Shown: positions 35,918 to 49,746 of the stretch, piece after piece | Layout of the letters: every line of letters begins with the position of its first letter | How positions within the stretch are numbered: position 1 is the stretch's first letter | Source: Blastomyces gilchristii SLH14081 | Taxonomy: Eukaryota > Ascomycota > Eurotiomycetes > Onygenales > Ajellomycetaceae | Assembly: GCF_000003855.2 (NCBI RefSeq) | Contig: NW_003101677.1 | Span: forward strand, 3,198,389-3,262,388 | Direction of reading: 5' to 3' | DNA length: 64,000 nt | The notes under the pieces: generated by a model | Database searches by the model: none | The model's input: the letters and a program-made list of their open reading frames with translations, nothing else | Told to the model about the DNA's origin: nothing | Program-made: the position numbers and the translations under genes

Positions 35918-37682
35918 ATTACACTTGCAGAGACTGAAAGAAGCTAAGGCTGAAATTATTAATATAAAGTAATGAAGAGAAAAGTTAAGATGTTTGACCA
36001 GAGAAAGACATACATTATTATTGAGAAGATATCAGATATAAATATTCTATCAGAAAAATGAATATTTAATTATACACTGAATAATAAGAAACAAACTATC
36101 TGCTTTCAGATCTGTTGAGTGATTAGATGTTTTCTACAGAAGTAAGATATTCATCATATAAAATCATATACTGTGATAATATCAGAACTCATATCATGTA
36201 GCTTATTTACTATATTACCGGTCAGTGAATGAAAGAATAAATCAATTGATTATGTGTTTACATTCTTGAATGAAATTCTCTTATCAAATGAGATTGTCTA
36301 TATGCAACTATCAACAGGTGTGAAGCATGACAGAGAATATTTAATAGAACTACTTTAATAAAGCTTATATGAAATGAAACAAGTGATAAGAATGTAATAT
36401 TTTCTTGTAACAGAACATCTTATGACATTGAGATTTAAAATATTATATTATGATAAAGGTTTTCTATATCACTTTATTTAAAAGATATATTTGATACTAT
36501 ATATTAATGACTACTGAGTAACAGGCTCTCAAGAACAGCAACTAGATTGAGTATTAACAGAGATAGTTAAGAGATTTGAGATAAAGAATATTGATAAGAA
36601 TAAATCATATCTGAGAATAAAAGTGAACTGTCTGAAAAATGATGATATAGCAGTGACACAGAGCTGTTACATAGAGAAGATTGTCACAGATTTTGAATTG
36701 AAAAAGATGAATCTAATCAGCATATTAATAGTATCTGAAATATGTATAGAATTCTGATCTGATGAGAACAGTGATCTCAATCATAACTTTACAGTTATCT
36801 AGTATTAACAAGAATTGAGATTACAGTATCTGATCTCAAGTAGTAGACTAAACCTAGTATTCACAGTTAACTATCTTTCATAATTCAACTTATACTTATA
36901 TAAAGAATGCTGAGCAGTATTGAAATATATTCTATAATATGTTAAAAAGACTAAGAACTATAACATATTATATAAGAAAGAGAGTGACAACTTGAGTTCT
37001 GTTATATACTATGATTCAAATTGAGCAGAAGCAGATTCTCAATACAAATCAATCACTGAGTATATTATATTGATAAATGAGTTATCAATATCATAGTAAT
37101 CATAGAGACAGATATTCATTGTTAAATTAATTACAGAGACTGAATATATTACAGCTAGTGAGATAGTCTGTAAGATAATCTAGCTGAGTTATATATTATA
37201 TAATGCTGAATTAGTGAAAGAAACAGTGAAGATCTGTTCAAGGCTACAAGTTGATAATAAGAGTTCAATCAATCTAGTAAAAGCGGAATCTCTGACACAC
37301 TGATCATATTATATTGAGATAAGATATTATATTCTCTAAGATCGGATTGAAAAGAGATATATTGTGATAAAACATATTAGTTCTATAGTTAATAAAGCTG
37401 ATGACCTCACTAAGCTGTTGACAAGATTAGCATTTAAAGCATTTATTAAGAACACTGATCTAAGAGAGATCAAGAAAGATTAAGATAATAATGATACAGT
37501 GTATTAATGAATTTTATATGTATCTGTTAATTTTTACAGTTATTATCATACAGAGGCTTTTTCTAATAAGGAAATCAGAGTCTGATTAATGTAACTAATT
37601 ATTATTGCGTTTTTGAAAGAATTGAGATGAAATGATTAGAATAATAACAGCGCAATTAGTGAGATAGTGTAGTAAGAGAGAG

Positions 37683-37825
37683 TGTTAATAATTACTATAC
37701 CTACTCTAATCACGTGTCACTCAACTTATGTTGGTGATTACTACACCTACTCTAGTCACGTGTTACCTCAACCTATTTAGTGTAACTCGCGTAATTAGAT
37801 TACAACATAATAACATTATTCTTCA
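37683..37825 (+). repeat. Copia LTR shared by two tandem copies
   Basis: It begins TGTTAATAATT after a purine run (AAGAGAGAG) and ends ATTATTCTTCA. At 143 bp it is 46 bp longer than the LTR at 43319, owing to an internal duplication of the TTACTA...CACGTGT block. It follows Copia-1 pol and precedes Copia-2 gag, so it serves as the 3' LTR of one and the 5' LTR of the other. Confidence 0.8.
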
Positions 37826-38002
37826 AGAGATTATGAAGCTCTTCGCAAGCAAAATAACTGTAATAACATGTTAACTACATCTTCACATATTATTACATGT
37901 GTCTAGATGTTGTTTATAATTGAACTCATAATTAATCTAAGGTTCAGAGAGACGTCTGACTTGATAAAAGAATACATGTCTTCAAGATGAAGAAATGAGA
38001 AA

Positions 38003-39800
38003 ATGTCAGAGCAGTAAACACAAGATCACAGATCACTGTTAATATTAATAATGAATTAGAAGGCAACTTCTGAGATGTTTAAGCTGAATGAAATCATTGC
38101 AGAGAAACAGTCTGATAAGTTCAATGAATATAAAAACTTAGTTAAAGATATTAGTGAGATGTCAGACAATGCAGAGAGCTTAAGTGACTGAAATGATAAT
38201 AGCTCTGTAAGTGAGAAGACTTGCATGAGACTAGAAATTATAAGACTTCAGTATGAGATTGAGCAGATGAAGATCAGTAGAGATGACTCTGCAGATAATA
38301 AGATAAGAGCAGATCTAACAGAATATCTTCAGTGAAAAGAGAAGATATCTGTTATAATAAAAGTTCTTGAAGAATTCAGAAGTCAAGTAAGACTTATCAA
38401 AAGACTGATAGTTCTCACTGAATTCATTAACTACTCAATATGAGGAGAGGAAATTCTTTTAACTGTAGAGTAGTCTGAAACTGATAATATTCTTGAAGAT
38501 AATAATCTTGATGAGAATGCTATTATGAACATGTAATATTTTTGAAAAGAATGTAATCTTTAATTATACAATTACATGTGATCTGTAATTATCACAGACT
38601 AAGACTCATTTCACTATACTTAAGAAATTCAAGTTGTCTGCTTATACTCTATGAACTATTATAGAGAATAACCTTTCTAAGAGATCTGCTATTTACAGAA
38701 CTCATCTGTTTAAGAAGCTGATTAGTATGACTGCTAAGTCAAAAGACACAGATCATACTTTCATTAAATGTCTGATTATCATAAGAACTGATTATATCTG
38801 TCTAGAATATAAGATCTCAGATGTCATGTTTTTCAACAGACTGCTTACAGAAGTTAACAGAGAGTGAGCCTCATTCATAAGAAATTGAATGAATCAAATT
38901 GACAAAGATAATACTCAACTCTTAGAGAATGATTTTATAAGCCTGTGCTGTAATTAGACTGACCGTGTGACTGTGTCTGGGACCAGGATCAGATTTTTTA
39001 TTAGTTCCATTATCAATTCGACCGATCTCATTACACAGTTTTAACATTAGATAGTAGTCTCATACTGTCTCAGTGAGACTTACTGTCTACTCTTATCACA
39101 TTTTCCAAATGAGATCATGATTTTCACTGCTTAATTTAAATTATTTTTATTGCTTTAAATGACTTTAAATCTCATTTGAGTGTTACTAAAAAGCATTACT
39201 TTTTAAAAAATTAAAAATAGTCTAAAAAAACCTTAAAATGTCTAAAAATAGTAACTTTATGCTAAGAATGAGACTAAATGAAATCAAATGAGATCACTTT
39301 CTCATTTTTTTCAAGTCATGGTTTCATTTTAAGATCTCATATATGATCACTTTGCATGTTTTTTTAATGACTAGTCCCAGCGGGGATTCACGCTAAGAAA
39401 TGTATGAGATCAGACCAAATGAGACCAAACATGAAATTCATGGTCCCGGCGGCCAGTCTAGCTGTAATATTCTTTTGCAGCTCTCTGCTATCAATGAGAC
39501 AAGTATTGATATATCTAGAAACTCTATCAACAATATACAAGACAAGAATAAGAAAGACAAGAACAAAGAGAAAGGCAATGACAAGAATAAGAACAAGAAT
39601 ATTGACTTTAAATCTAAATGTAGAGACAATGATGTGCAGACATGCTATCATTGTCAAAAAGTTGATTATATTCAGGCTGACTGTTGAAGGAAATACTCTG
39701 AGAAATATTCTTCAAGTTCGAATTTTAATATCAATAGAAACAAGGATAAAGACAAGAATGCAGAGAATACAGATGCTACTTCTATTCACAATATCATGAA
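38003..39800 (+). pseudogene. Copia-2 gag remnant, split by a MITE
   Basis: Gag of a Copia element. The start at 38003 is the first ATG in the frame that runs through the acidic, helix-rich N-terminal part. The open stretch is good to about 38450, then decays. A MITE occupies 38955-39460. The Asn/Lys-rich part (~39530-39610) and a zinc knuckle at 39643-39684 follow. The knuckle reads CYHC...Y...C, the His replaced by Tyr, a CAT-to-TAT change. Trp and Gln codons elsewhere have become stops. Confidence 0.8.
38955..39460 (+). mobile_element. MITE-A in Copia-2 gag
   Basis: A 506-bp copy with TAGACTGACCG and CGGCCAGTCTA ends. The 8-bp duplication GCTGTAAT lies at 38947-38954 and 39461-39468. Confidence 0.94.
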
Positions 39801-42800
39801 GTAAGTATTTTATATCAAAGAAAAGATCTATGTGAGTGATCAGACAGAAAAAAATACCTGAATTCTAGACTCTGAATTGAGTGCTTATGTCACATCTCAC
39901 AGAGATCTTGTTCTGACAAAATCTCAGAAGGTGAAAGTAATGTTAAAAATAATAGACAGAACAGGAGTTCTCACTACACCTATAGAAGATACAAAGATTT
40001 CAGTAAAAGAAGTAAATATACTGTTAAATAATATTCACTATATTCTGAAGTTAGAAGTAAATCTTATGAGTATGAGTAAGCTTGTATGTCAGAGTTATAC
40101 CTATAAGCAGTTGATATATAAGAATAATTATATCATGTTGATTATATCTCTCAACTGCATATTCTCATTTACAGTAAGATTAAATAAGAATAATATCTAT
40201 GAGGTGAAAAAATCAGTTATATACAGAGACTTGATCTGATTTGCTATACTCAATGATGATTTTGAATCTGTGAACACATTATAAGTGAAAGATAACACAA
40301 TATTAACACTATCTGACAGAAATGATACAAAGATTACAGAACTTACAATGATATAATAACATTAAAAGCTAGAATATCTGAATTCTGTAAATATTGTAAA
40401 AATAACAGCAGATTCATATTTAGAGATGAGAATTATTAATTTACAAGCTTTACTATTCTACAAAGTCTGTGTTCAGATAAAAATAACATATTCAATCTTC
40501 ACATCTATGACATGAGCTGTTAAGCTGATAATGAGATTCTTCATTGATCTGACAGAGAATGAAAAAACACTTTTTGATGAAAATGACACACTCACTAGAG
40601 AGAGTGTAAGTTATTGATTGAGTACAATAAATGATGCAATCTGTTATAGACAAGCAATTTCTATGATGAGAAAGAGAGAATCTACTATAAGATTAATAAA
40701 CTTCATCACAGATATTAAGATAACTATACAATATTAAGTTGAGACTTTACACTGAGATGATAAAGAAGAGTTCAAAAGTTAAGAACTTAAGATCTACTGT
40801 CAGAGTAAAGAAATAGTGTATAAAATGACTACATCTGATACATCACAATTGAACAGTCTGATGAAATGTATCAATTAAACTATGATAGAGAAGACAAGAA
40901 GCTCGCTATTTAATAGTGAACTGATGAAAGAGCTCTGAAATAAGATAATACAAGCTGTGATCATGATAATCAACACATCTTCAACATCAATAAAGATAGT
41001 TAAATGTAAGAAAGACATATCACTTACATCTTTAAAGCATGAACTGAGACACAATCTTCTGTTCATTGAATATGAAGATAAGACTGCAAGATCTATAAGA
41101 AGAATTTGAAAGTGTTGAATAAACTTACAGATAGAAGTGATGATAAGAAATAGCAGCTGATTGAATATCAAGATTTATACTAATATCATGTGTGAGATTC
41201 TGTTACATGTTGTCTTGAGATTATATAAGATATCATATTTGATGAAGCTCTTAACATGAGTGTAAATATATCTGTAAATACAGTGAGAGACTTCAATGAA
41301 TTATCTAATAAATTAAACATTCTGAATGTTAGAGAGAGATAGCAGCACTGCTTACTATAACATCTAATGAAGAAAAAGCTAGATATTTCAAAGATGATTA
41401 TCAATGAGAACTTAGAGAGTGTAATTGATTCAATCTGTCTTTTAGATAATGAGATACAGCTTATCTTGAATAAAGAGTTTGAAGACTCTGTTAATGAGAA
41501 TTATTCTATTCTAAGTATTCTAACAGACTGATTAACTATGCTGATGAAAGTCAAGAGAAGCTCAGACTGAGACTATTGATATAAGATAATGAAAAAGAAG
41601 ATTAAGATATTTGAACAGAAGAAGATATATATTATTATTAAGAAGGCTCTGAAAATGAATATTCTGACAGATAAATAATTATATGATTGAAAATTCAATA
41701 ATAAGAAAGAAATCATCTGTTTTAGAGCTCACTGAGTGATTAGAGAGTTCTTACAACAGCAGAGTATTTATTATACAAGATTGTATACTGCAGTGATATT
41801 AGAGTCTACATTACATAGTCTATTTACTATATCAACTGCTAAAGAATGAAAGATTAAATTGACTGACTATATATCTGCATTTTTGAATGATATATTATCT
41901 CAGAATGAGATGATCTATATACAACTACTCACAGATCTTAAGTATAATAGAGAGAACTTGATAAGACTACTCTGTCAGAGTCTATATGAAATGAAGCAAG
42001 CTGTAAGAGTATGATATTTCCTTATAACAGAGTATCTGACTATATTAAGATTTAAGATATTATCTTATAATGATGAATTTCTATATTACTCTGTTCGTAA
42101 GATCTATCTAATATTACATGTTGATAATTGTCAGATAATGAGATCTCAAGAACAGCAATTAGACTGAATATTAAGAGAGATTACAAAGAGATTTGAGATA
42201 AAGAATGTTGAAGAGATCAACTGATATCTTAAAATAAAGATTAAATGCCAGAGAAATAACAATCTAGTGATTACACAGAGTTGTTATATTGAGAAGATTC
42301 TTGAAGATTTCAGCATGAATAAGATAAATTCTGCAGAGACCTCAATGATGATGAGTATATAACTGAAATTTTCACCTGATGAGAATGATGAATTGAATGA
42401 TAACTTTATAACTATAAGATATTGTCAAGAATTAAAATCATTGCTGTATTTGATCTCAAGCAGTCAGTTAAATCTGATGTTTACAGTTAACTATCTCTTA
42501 TATTTTAACTCACATCTGTATAATATATATTAAGCAGTGTTGAAGCATGTTCTATATTATATCAAAAAGATGAAAAATTACAGTATATTATACAGAAAGA
42601 AGATCAGTAATAAAAGTCTGAGTTCTGTGATATACTGCAATTCAGACTGAGCAGAGATGAATTCTCAATACAAATTGACTACTAACTATGTTATATTGAT
42701 TAATAAGTCACTGATTTCATAGCAGTCACAGAGACAGACATCTATCATCAAATCAATCACAGAAGCTGAATATATTACAGCTAGTAAGACAGCTTATGAG

Positions 42801-43142
42801 ATAATCTGATTGAATAATATATTATATAACACTAAGTTAATAAATGATAAGAAAGTGAAAATATACTTATATCTATAAGTTAATAATAAGAAAGCAATCA
42901 ATCTAGTGAAAGAGAAGTTCTTAATATAAAGATTATATTATATTAAGATAAGATATTATATTCTTCACAATCTGATTGAAAAAGAAGAAATTATAATGAA
43001 ATATATTAATTCTATAATAAATATAGTTAATAGTCTCATCAAGTCACTGACAAAGCCTGTGTTTGAAGATTTTATTAAAAGAGTTAATTTGAAAGAGATC
43101 AGAAAAGAATGATTGAATAATAATAATAATACAGCAGATTAA
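39801..43142 (+). pseudogene. Copia-2 pol remnant (PR, IN, RT, RNase H)
   Basis: The protease site near 39859 reads LDSELSAYVTSHRDL, the copia DSGAS...RDL region with Gly replaced by Glu. A relatively open part at 39877-40239 covers the rest of protease and the pre-integrase region. Integrase is at ~40370-41450 and RT at ~41620-42320, with LYEMKQA (~41990) and a catalytic box decayed to HVDN (~42115). RNase H is at ~42600-42960, and the end is near 43142 with a KSLTKP block (~43040). It is collinear with Copia-1. Confidence 0.87.
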
Positions 43143-43318
43143 TGAATTTTACATGTATTTCCTGATTTTTATAATTATTACTGTACAGATGTCTTTTCTA
43201 ATGAGAAAATCAGAGTCTGATTGATGTAATTAATTATTATTATGTTTTTGAAAGAATTGAAGATGAGAAGAGGCTCTAAATGATAACTTATTATAGATTA
43301 TAATGTAGTAAGAAGAGG

Positions 43319-43415
43319 TGTTAATAATTACTATATTTACTCTAGTCACATATCATCTCAACCTATTTAGTATAACTCGCGTAGTTAGATTACAACACAA
43401 TAACATTATTCTTCA
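43319..43415 (+). repeat. Copia-2 3' LTR
   Basis: 97 bp, TGTTAATAATT to ATTATTCTTCA, preceded by the purine tract AAGAAGAGG. It is collinear with 37683-37825 except for the missing 46-bp repeat. Confidence 0.8.
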
Positions 43416-46400
43416 AGAACTTATTCTTATAAGAAGAACATCGGGTTAATTTACAGTCATTACACCGTGAATTCATCATTTCACTCATGTTACATGTCAC
43501 TGATTGTAACACATATTTCATCATTATATTCAGTAACATGTCACTGAATATTAAATGTTAAAATAATGTTAAAACAGTACAGAGCTCTCTAATACTATTA
43601 TAACACTACTCAGTAACTGTGTAATTAGTAGATACTATTATCAGAATACTACTAAGATACTATGAAATACTGCATACTATTCTATCAGTGAAATTAATAT
43701 ACTATTAAGCTAGTTATCTGTTACTCAGCTGCTATTCATCAACTATCTATCTAAAGAAATAAGACATATTAATTATAATGTAAATATCTTATTATCTGAG
43801 ACTTATACATTAAATAATCATCATTTTCATTACTATTCTGTATTAAAATATTATATAATACTGTCTTTTAAATCACTAGCAGTTCAATAATAGTGTAATT
43901 GTTAGAATTCTCTTGTAAAATCAGCAGATTCAGTAGACAATCATGCATGATATAATATAGAGAAATAAGTGTAAAGAAAATTTACTTAATTTCTCTTATT
44001 TTATAAATAAATATAATTGTAATCTGATCAAGCTCTGTTCTCTGATATTAAATAATATTTTCTTTTATGAGAGAGATTCAGTGAATATGATCTCTGATTT
44101 ATATATTAGCAGGTGAATAACTGATTAATTAATTGATTGAATAGATATATTAAACTGAGAATGTTAACTTCTTATACAAAAGTATTGAACAGTAACCTGG
44201 TTTTAAAACTGCGAACTTATTTCAATCAGTATCATAGAATTCTCATAGCTTATTGAGAAATGAATGAAGTAATTTAAGCTTGAAAAGATTTCTAAATTAT
44301 ATACTGACTTTCTCTAATATCTTACTTGATAATAGATGATCAAAAATCTTCAGAGTAATATACTCTTTTATTAACTTTAACTTATTAGAGTAGTTCAGTG
44401 AATTATCATTCTTATCTTTAACTTCTTCATTTATTCTCATCAGATTATTGAACAGTGCTGAATATACTATATATAAATCTTGAATCTTCTGTATCAGATG
44501 TATATCAGAGCTGTTAAAGAAATCTTTTAATATTAGTTATAAAGTTCAGTAAAAGCTCTTCTATAAGAGTAGTGTCTTTTTTATATCTTAATAATTTATT
44601 TACTGTATCAGATTCTTATAGTTCTGATACTTGTTCTCTCTCATTAGAATATTATATTAAATACTGTATATTCTTTAATCTGCTTAATATAGTGTAAATT
44701 AATATACATATTTAACTGTCTCTTTATATATTATATAAGCTTTGCTTTTTTTATATAATCACTGATATATGTGATAACAGTGCTTATAGTTAAAGCAGAG
44801 AATAACTGATAACTAATAACTGAATCAGCTTAAGATAATTTAAATATTACTGTTACTCTGACTGCTGCTTTAATAAGAAATTGTAGTTATCAGTGAGCTC
44901 TTAGTATAATTTAGTGAGTTACTTCAGAATTATATTCTCCTAATAATTAAGATATTAATAGACTATTATTTCTTATAATAGCTGTATAGATCTGAATAAT
45001 AAGATCAATGAGTGATTAATTTACCACTGAAAATGCTATAGAAATGATCTACTTAATTACTAGATTAAGTCATTTCTCTCTGAGCTTACACTGCAAGATA
45101 AGAGATATAATAATTAAGACTTAGATATACTTCTGAAGTTAATACTTCTTGAGATGAGTGATTAGTGACTGTAAATAATTTCAATCATGATAAAAAGAAA
45201 ATGTCTGCAATATTCATAAGTATTCTAGCTAACTATATAATAATACAATAGAGTAGATCAGTAATGAGTGTAAAATTTTCAAAATTTCAGCAAACTTACT
45301 ATGACATAAATTAGAAGAAAAAAGAAAGATTAAATTCAAACTTAAATATATTTGAAAAAGAGATATTATCTGTGCTATTATACTCTGCTCTTAACATATT
45401 TACTCTCTATATATGAGATTCAGCAGATCATTCAGTTTAGGCTGAAGATGTTATATATAATAATGAAATTGACTGTTATTGCATAGATTGTAGTTCAGAT
45501 TTGACTAATTTTTATTATTAATAAAGCAGCTTCAGTATAATCTTTTTACAGTTAATTCTTTAATTTCTGTATTACTATTTTACTGCAGTATATGATTAAG
45601 AAATACAATACAAGATGCAATCACTCTCATCTTTTTTTCATTAATATTCACTATAATTCTCTCATAATTCAATATAGATAAGTCATGTGACAATGCAGTA
45701 ACTATGTCAGAAAAATTGATATTATAAAAATGAAAGATTAGAATAAAAATATTTTTTTACTTTAAACACTTAACAGTACTTAGTGTAGAAATTAAATAAA
45801 AACTTATCAAGCTTCAGTACATGTTCTGATATAAACTAAATTCATTAATAAATAATTGATATAACAGAGAAATAACTTGTATATCAGATTAAAATATACT
45901 TTTCAAAAGATCTTATTTATATATCATAATTTTCAACTCAGTCTGAATCAGTGAAGATTTGCAATATAGTCATATCTTAATCATCTCAGTTTTAGTTCTT
46001 ATGACCTGGTGAAGAAAATACTGATCTTGACTCTTATATACTGACAGATCAGAATCTGATTCAAATGTTCTATTTATATAAATATTAAGTTAATTGAGAA
46101 CTTGAGTAATTAAGCTATATTTCATCTCATTCTTCATTATAATTATTTCAAAGAGACTAAATGATGAATTCAAGAACAGTAATCTTTATACAGTCTGTGA
46201 AGTATAGTGAACAGCTTCTTAAACTTTCAAAACTATTATATGAGATCTCATATCTAAATATCAGTAATTATGTCTGATAAATTACACTCTCTTAATATGA
46301 GATATATCATTCAACTCTGATTTATAGTAGTATTCAAGATTCTCATACTGATATCAAACAAAATCAGAAGAAAAAATAGGTTTATTTATTAATAACTATC

Positions 46401-49128
46401 AGATAAATTCACTGAAATAATATTTAACAGAGCTCTCTCAACTGTGAGATTATCATAACTCTGTGAGATTGTTGATAATTTCTGTCATTTCTATGTACAT
46501 TTATCACTGAAAAGTTGAGGATTTGAGAAGAGTAGATATTAAGAGAATCAGATTTTGAAAGTAGAGTAATCTTATAAAGACTTCAGCAAGATTTTTCTGA
46601 GCAGAACTCAGAGTTAGCATTTGTATTAATGACACTGTTGAAATTGAGAATTTCTTAACTGATAAAATCAGAAATTATACTCTGTATTACTTTTTCAGAG
46701 TTGAGAGATCTTCTGAAAGTAGACTTATCAGTGATGTATTCTTCAATAAACACAGAATTTATATTAATGATTTGTAGTTTGTTCAGAAAATATTTGACTC
46801 TTCAGTTCAGAGTCTCATTATCAGAATAAATAAATTCATTTCAAAGTAACTGCATTTGTGAGATATATTCATTGCTGAATTAAAATCAATAAATTAATCA
46901 GTAATAGTAACAGTAATTGTATCAGTAGCTGATATTTTAATATCATCAGTGACTGACTTATCAGACTTCTCTTGTGAATCATTTTCAGAAGTATTCTTCT
47001 CAGCAGCTGCTTTCAAAAGTCACTTAATATACTTAATATTATCAGCAGCATTCTCATTATATGACTCTGTCTTTAGAGAATGTTAGTTTTTATGATAATA
47101 GAGATATTAAAAGTGATAAACTTACTGAGAATAGTAATGCTTCTTCACTGAGAGCATCATTGTCTGAATCACTGTCAGTGAAATCTTCATTTACAGTTTT
47201 CAGAAAAGAGAGACTCTGATATTGAAATTTCAATTGATTATCCCTGAATTCTTGTCTAGAGACAGATAGTAGATAGTGTTTCAGATTTTACTTAAACAGA
47301 TGCAACATTTTACTTTCTGATATAATTTGTAGAAAAAAGTTATGTAGTTGAAAAGATATGAATGAAGTGAATAAGCAGTCTTGATAAAATAAAGAGATAA
47401 GATTGAATTACTGAAAAGAGATATATTAATAAAAGCTGCAATCAGTGACAATCTACATCAATTTAATATTAAGAATCATGCTACTATATTTCTACAATTT
47501 GCTGAAATTTATATCAAAAATTTATCAGAGTGCTATCAAGATTCTGAAAATGAATATTGCTATGAATTCTGTGCTACTAGATCTCTCTAAACTCTCATAT
47601 CTAGTAGATTTAATAAGACAAATCACTGATTTCAAAAGAAATTTAATATTGACATATCTGAATATAGAATGAATATAATGACAGCAATAATAAATATCAG
47701 TCAGATGAGGAGATGTCAAACTTATCACTGACATTAAGCAGTCTGCTAAAAAGGTGTTACTGAACTCAGTATTGAGAAGCAGAAATGTATGAGGAGGAAA
47801 TTCAGCTGACAGAGCAGTGTCTGCATCTGAAGATAAAATTAATGTATTTTCTTTCTTTCAACAAAGATAATTTAGATTGAATAATTGCAAGTGTGATAAA
47901 AACAAAAAATAAAACATTATACATCTTTTCATCCAGCAGAACAATGATGCTGGATGTGATTAAAATATGAAAGTCTCAAACTCTCAAAGAAATGAAGATA
48001 AGTAGTATTAGATTTTAGCAAATATATCAACTTTTTAGTGAAATATCTTAGAAGAATTTGAAACTTTTCAGTGCAATATTAAATTTTTTTTAATCAACTT
48101 AGCTAATGATTTATTAATATAGAATTATATTCAATGAAAGAAGATAAAGAGCAGAGAAAGTTCAGCAGTAATCAGATTGCATAACTGCTATAAAGAATTA
48201 ATCATCTTTGAATACTTCTGTGATTCATTTGTCACTGAAAAGTTCTTTCTGATTTTTTACTGAGTGTGAGAAATTATTGACTTTGATCAATTCTCTGAGT
48301 GAGGACAATGATATATGAAACATAGATTTAATTATCATTGATTTAAAAAGCTGAAAACTGATTCTGAAAATTAGAGATATATACAAATCTGACAACTCAG
48401 ACTAAAATATTTAATAATACTAACATAAATAAAAACTTCACTGCAGTAATGTTATAATAGTAAAAAATCCTAATCTTTTGAGATCTTATGAGTAATGTTT
48501 CTGAATATTGATAAATAGTTAAAGATGACTTTGCAGAAGCAATTCAGAATATCTCAATAGTTACAAAAAGACATCTGATGAAAGATGTATGAGATGAGAT
48601 ATAACAAAAGATAAAATTTTGAGAAGCACTTTCAGTGAAAGACAGATCAGTGATGTAGAGAGTTTCAACACAACTTGTTTCTATTTCAATATATTTAGTT
48701 TTTCTAAAGTTATATATAAATTAGTTACTATATATTTTAATATACATAATTAGGATATATCTATCTTGATATTTACTAAGAAAGTTATTATATTCTCTAT
48801 CTTGCAATTTATATAGTTATGACTGTGAAGAATTCACTGATTTCACTACATCAGAAAATCTTTTTATTCATCTTAAATTCCGTAAATATATTTCTGACAG
48901 CATGTTGAACACTTATTTCTAGTTAATAGAAATGATTTTATATTCAAAATAGCTGTAATTTATTCAGTGATAGCCTGCGCAGAAAGTATTCATTCTGAAA
49001 ATAAGATATGAATGAAATTAATCAGATGCACTGATTGCACTCAGAGATGAAATATGAAAGCATTTGCATTCATTGCATGACAATCTGCAAAGATGAATTA
49101 ACAATATATAAGAAGAATAACTTGTCAT

Positions 49129-49162
49129 CTTCTTTCTCTTTCTTTCTTTCTTTCTTCTTCTC
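49129..49162. repeat. CT-rich microsatellite
   Basis: A run of TTTC and TTC units, about 34 bp. Confidence 0.85.
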
Positions 49163-49337
49163 ACAATAATATTACAATGTGAACATCAATTTTTCCTGTT
49201 CACTCAGCCCTTCTTATCTTTAGCAAGGTTAGTATTCTGCCAGTTACAATAGAAAGCTTTGCATATCAAAAGTTCTAATGTCAAGATATCTAACATGTAT
49301 AGTATATCAAGAACATCAGTGATTCATTATTTTATTC

Positions 49338-49478
49338 AACAGTAGCAGTAACAGTAACAACAGCAGAAGTAATAGCAATAGCAGCAGCAGTAACAGTAAC
49401 AACAGCAGCAGTAACAGCAGTAACAGCAGTAACAGCAGCAACAGCAGTAATATCAACAATAACAATAACAACAGCATT
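49338..49478 (+). repeat. CAG/CAA triplet tract
   Basis: About 140 bp of CAG, CAA and TAA triplets. In the plus frame it reads as a poly-Gln run with stops where CAG or CAA became TAG or TAA. It was probably a Gln-rich coding segment before decay, in line with the coding trace that follows. Confidence 0.8.
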
Positions 49479-49559
49479 CAAATAACTGGAGACACTCTCA
49501 AGTGTATGCGTGCAGCAGCAGCAAAAGCATAAGAGAAAAAGACAGCAAGCAGGCTGAAT

Positions 49560-49746
49560 ACTCTCATCAAATCTAGCAAGTTAACAATGTGCAAGCACTG
49601 TGTCTTATATATTTTTCCTTATTATATTAAATCTGTTTATAACAAAGTTGAAGAAAGCATGAAGTTATGTTTAAACTGCAATTATGAAAAGTAAGATTGC
49701 ATGATATACTCTGATGAATTCAAAGATAAAATTGAAAGCCTGGTCT
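49560..49746 (+). pseudogene. Cys-rich protein remnant of unknown family
   Basis: A plus-strand frame with one internal stop encodes CKHC near 49592, then ~30 residues and CLNC...DC near 49670-49705. The paired CxxC motifs suggest a zinc-binding domain; the second part, C-x2-C-x6-C, resembles half of a fungal zinc cluster. Together with the Gln-rich tract upstream it may be the relic of one protein gene. Gypsy-4 interrupts it at 49752. No function is assigned. Confidence 0.35.

Larger units (their letters stand above)
34335..37500 (+). pseudogene. Copia-1 pol remnant, split by a SINE
   Basis: Ty1/Copia polymerase, 5'-truncated within integrase and collinear with Copia-2 from about 40380. The integrase region runs to ~35470. 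The SINE and its duplication take 35515-35917. Past the SINE, RT blocks include IVYMQL (~36295), LYEMKQ (~36370) and a catalytic box decayed to YIND (~36500). RNase H has YYDSNWAEA (~37008-37034) and a SWRQ block. The C-terminus has KADDLTKLL (~37395-37425). Stops are many. Confidence 0.85.
37683..43415 (+). mobile_element. Copia-2 element
   Basis: LTR (37683-37825), gag, protease, integrase, RT, RNase H, LTR (43319-43415). About 5.2 kb without the MITE at 38955-39460. Gene order is that of Ty1/Copia, with integrase before RT. All frames are broken. Confidence 0.88.

Noticed and set aside
39400..39799. Open frames of 89-131 codons on both strands
   Set aside because: They run from a MITE end into Copia-2 gag in the wrong frame or on the opposite strand. 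Only the frame with the CYHC knuckle is the gag remnant.
40875..41404. Minus-strand open frames of 98 and 72 codons
   Set aside because: They are hydrophobic shadows antisense to the Copia-2 integrase remnant.
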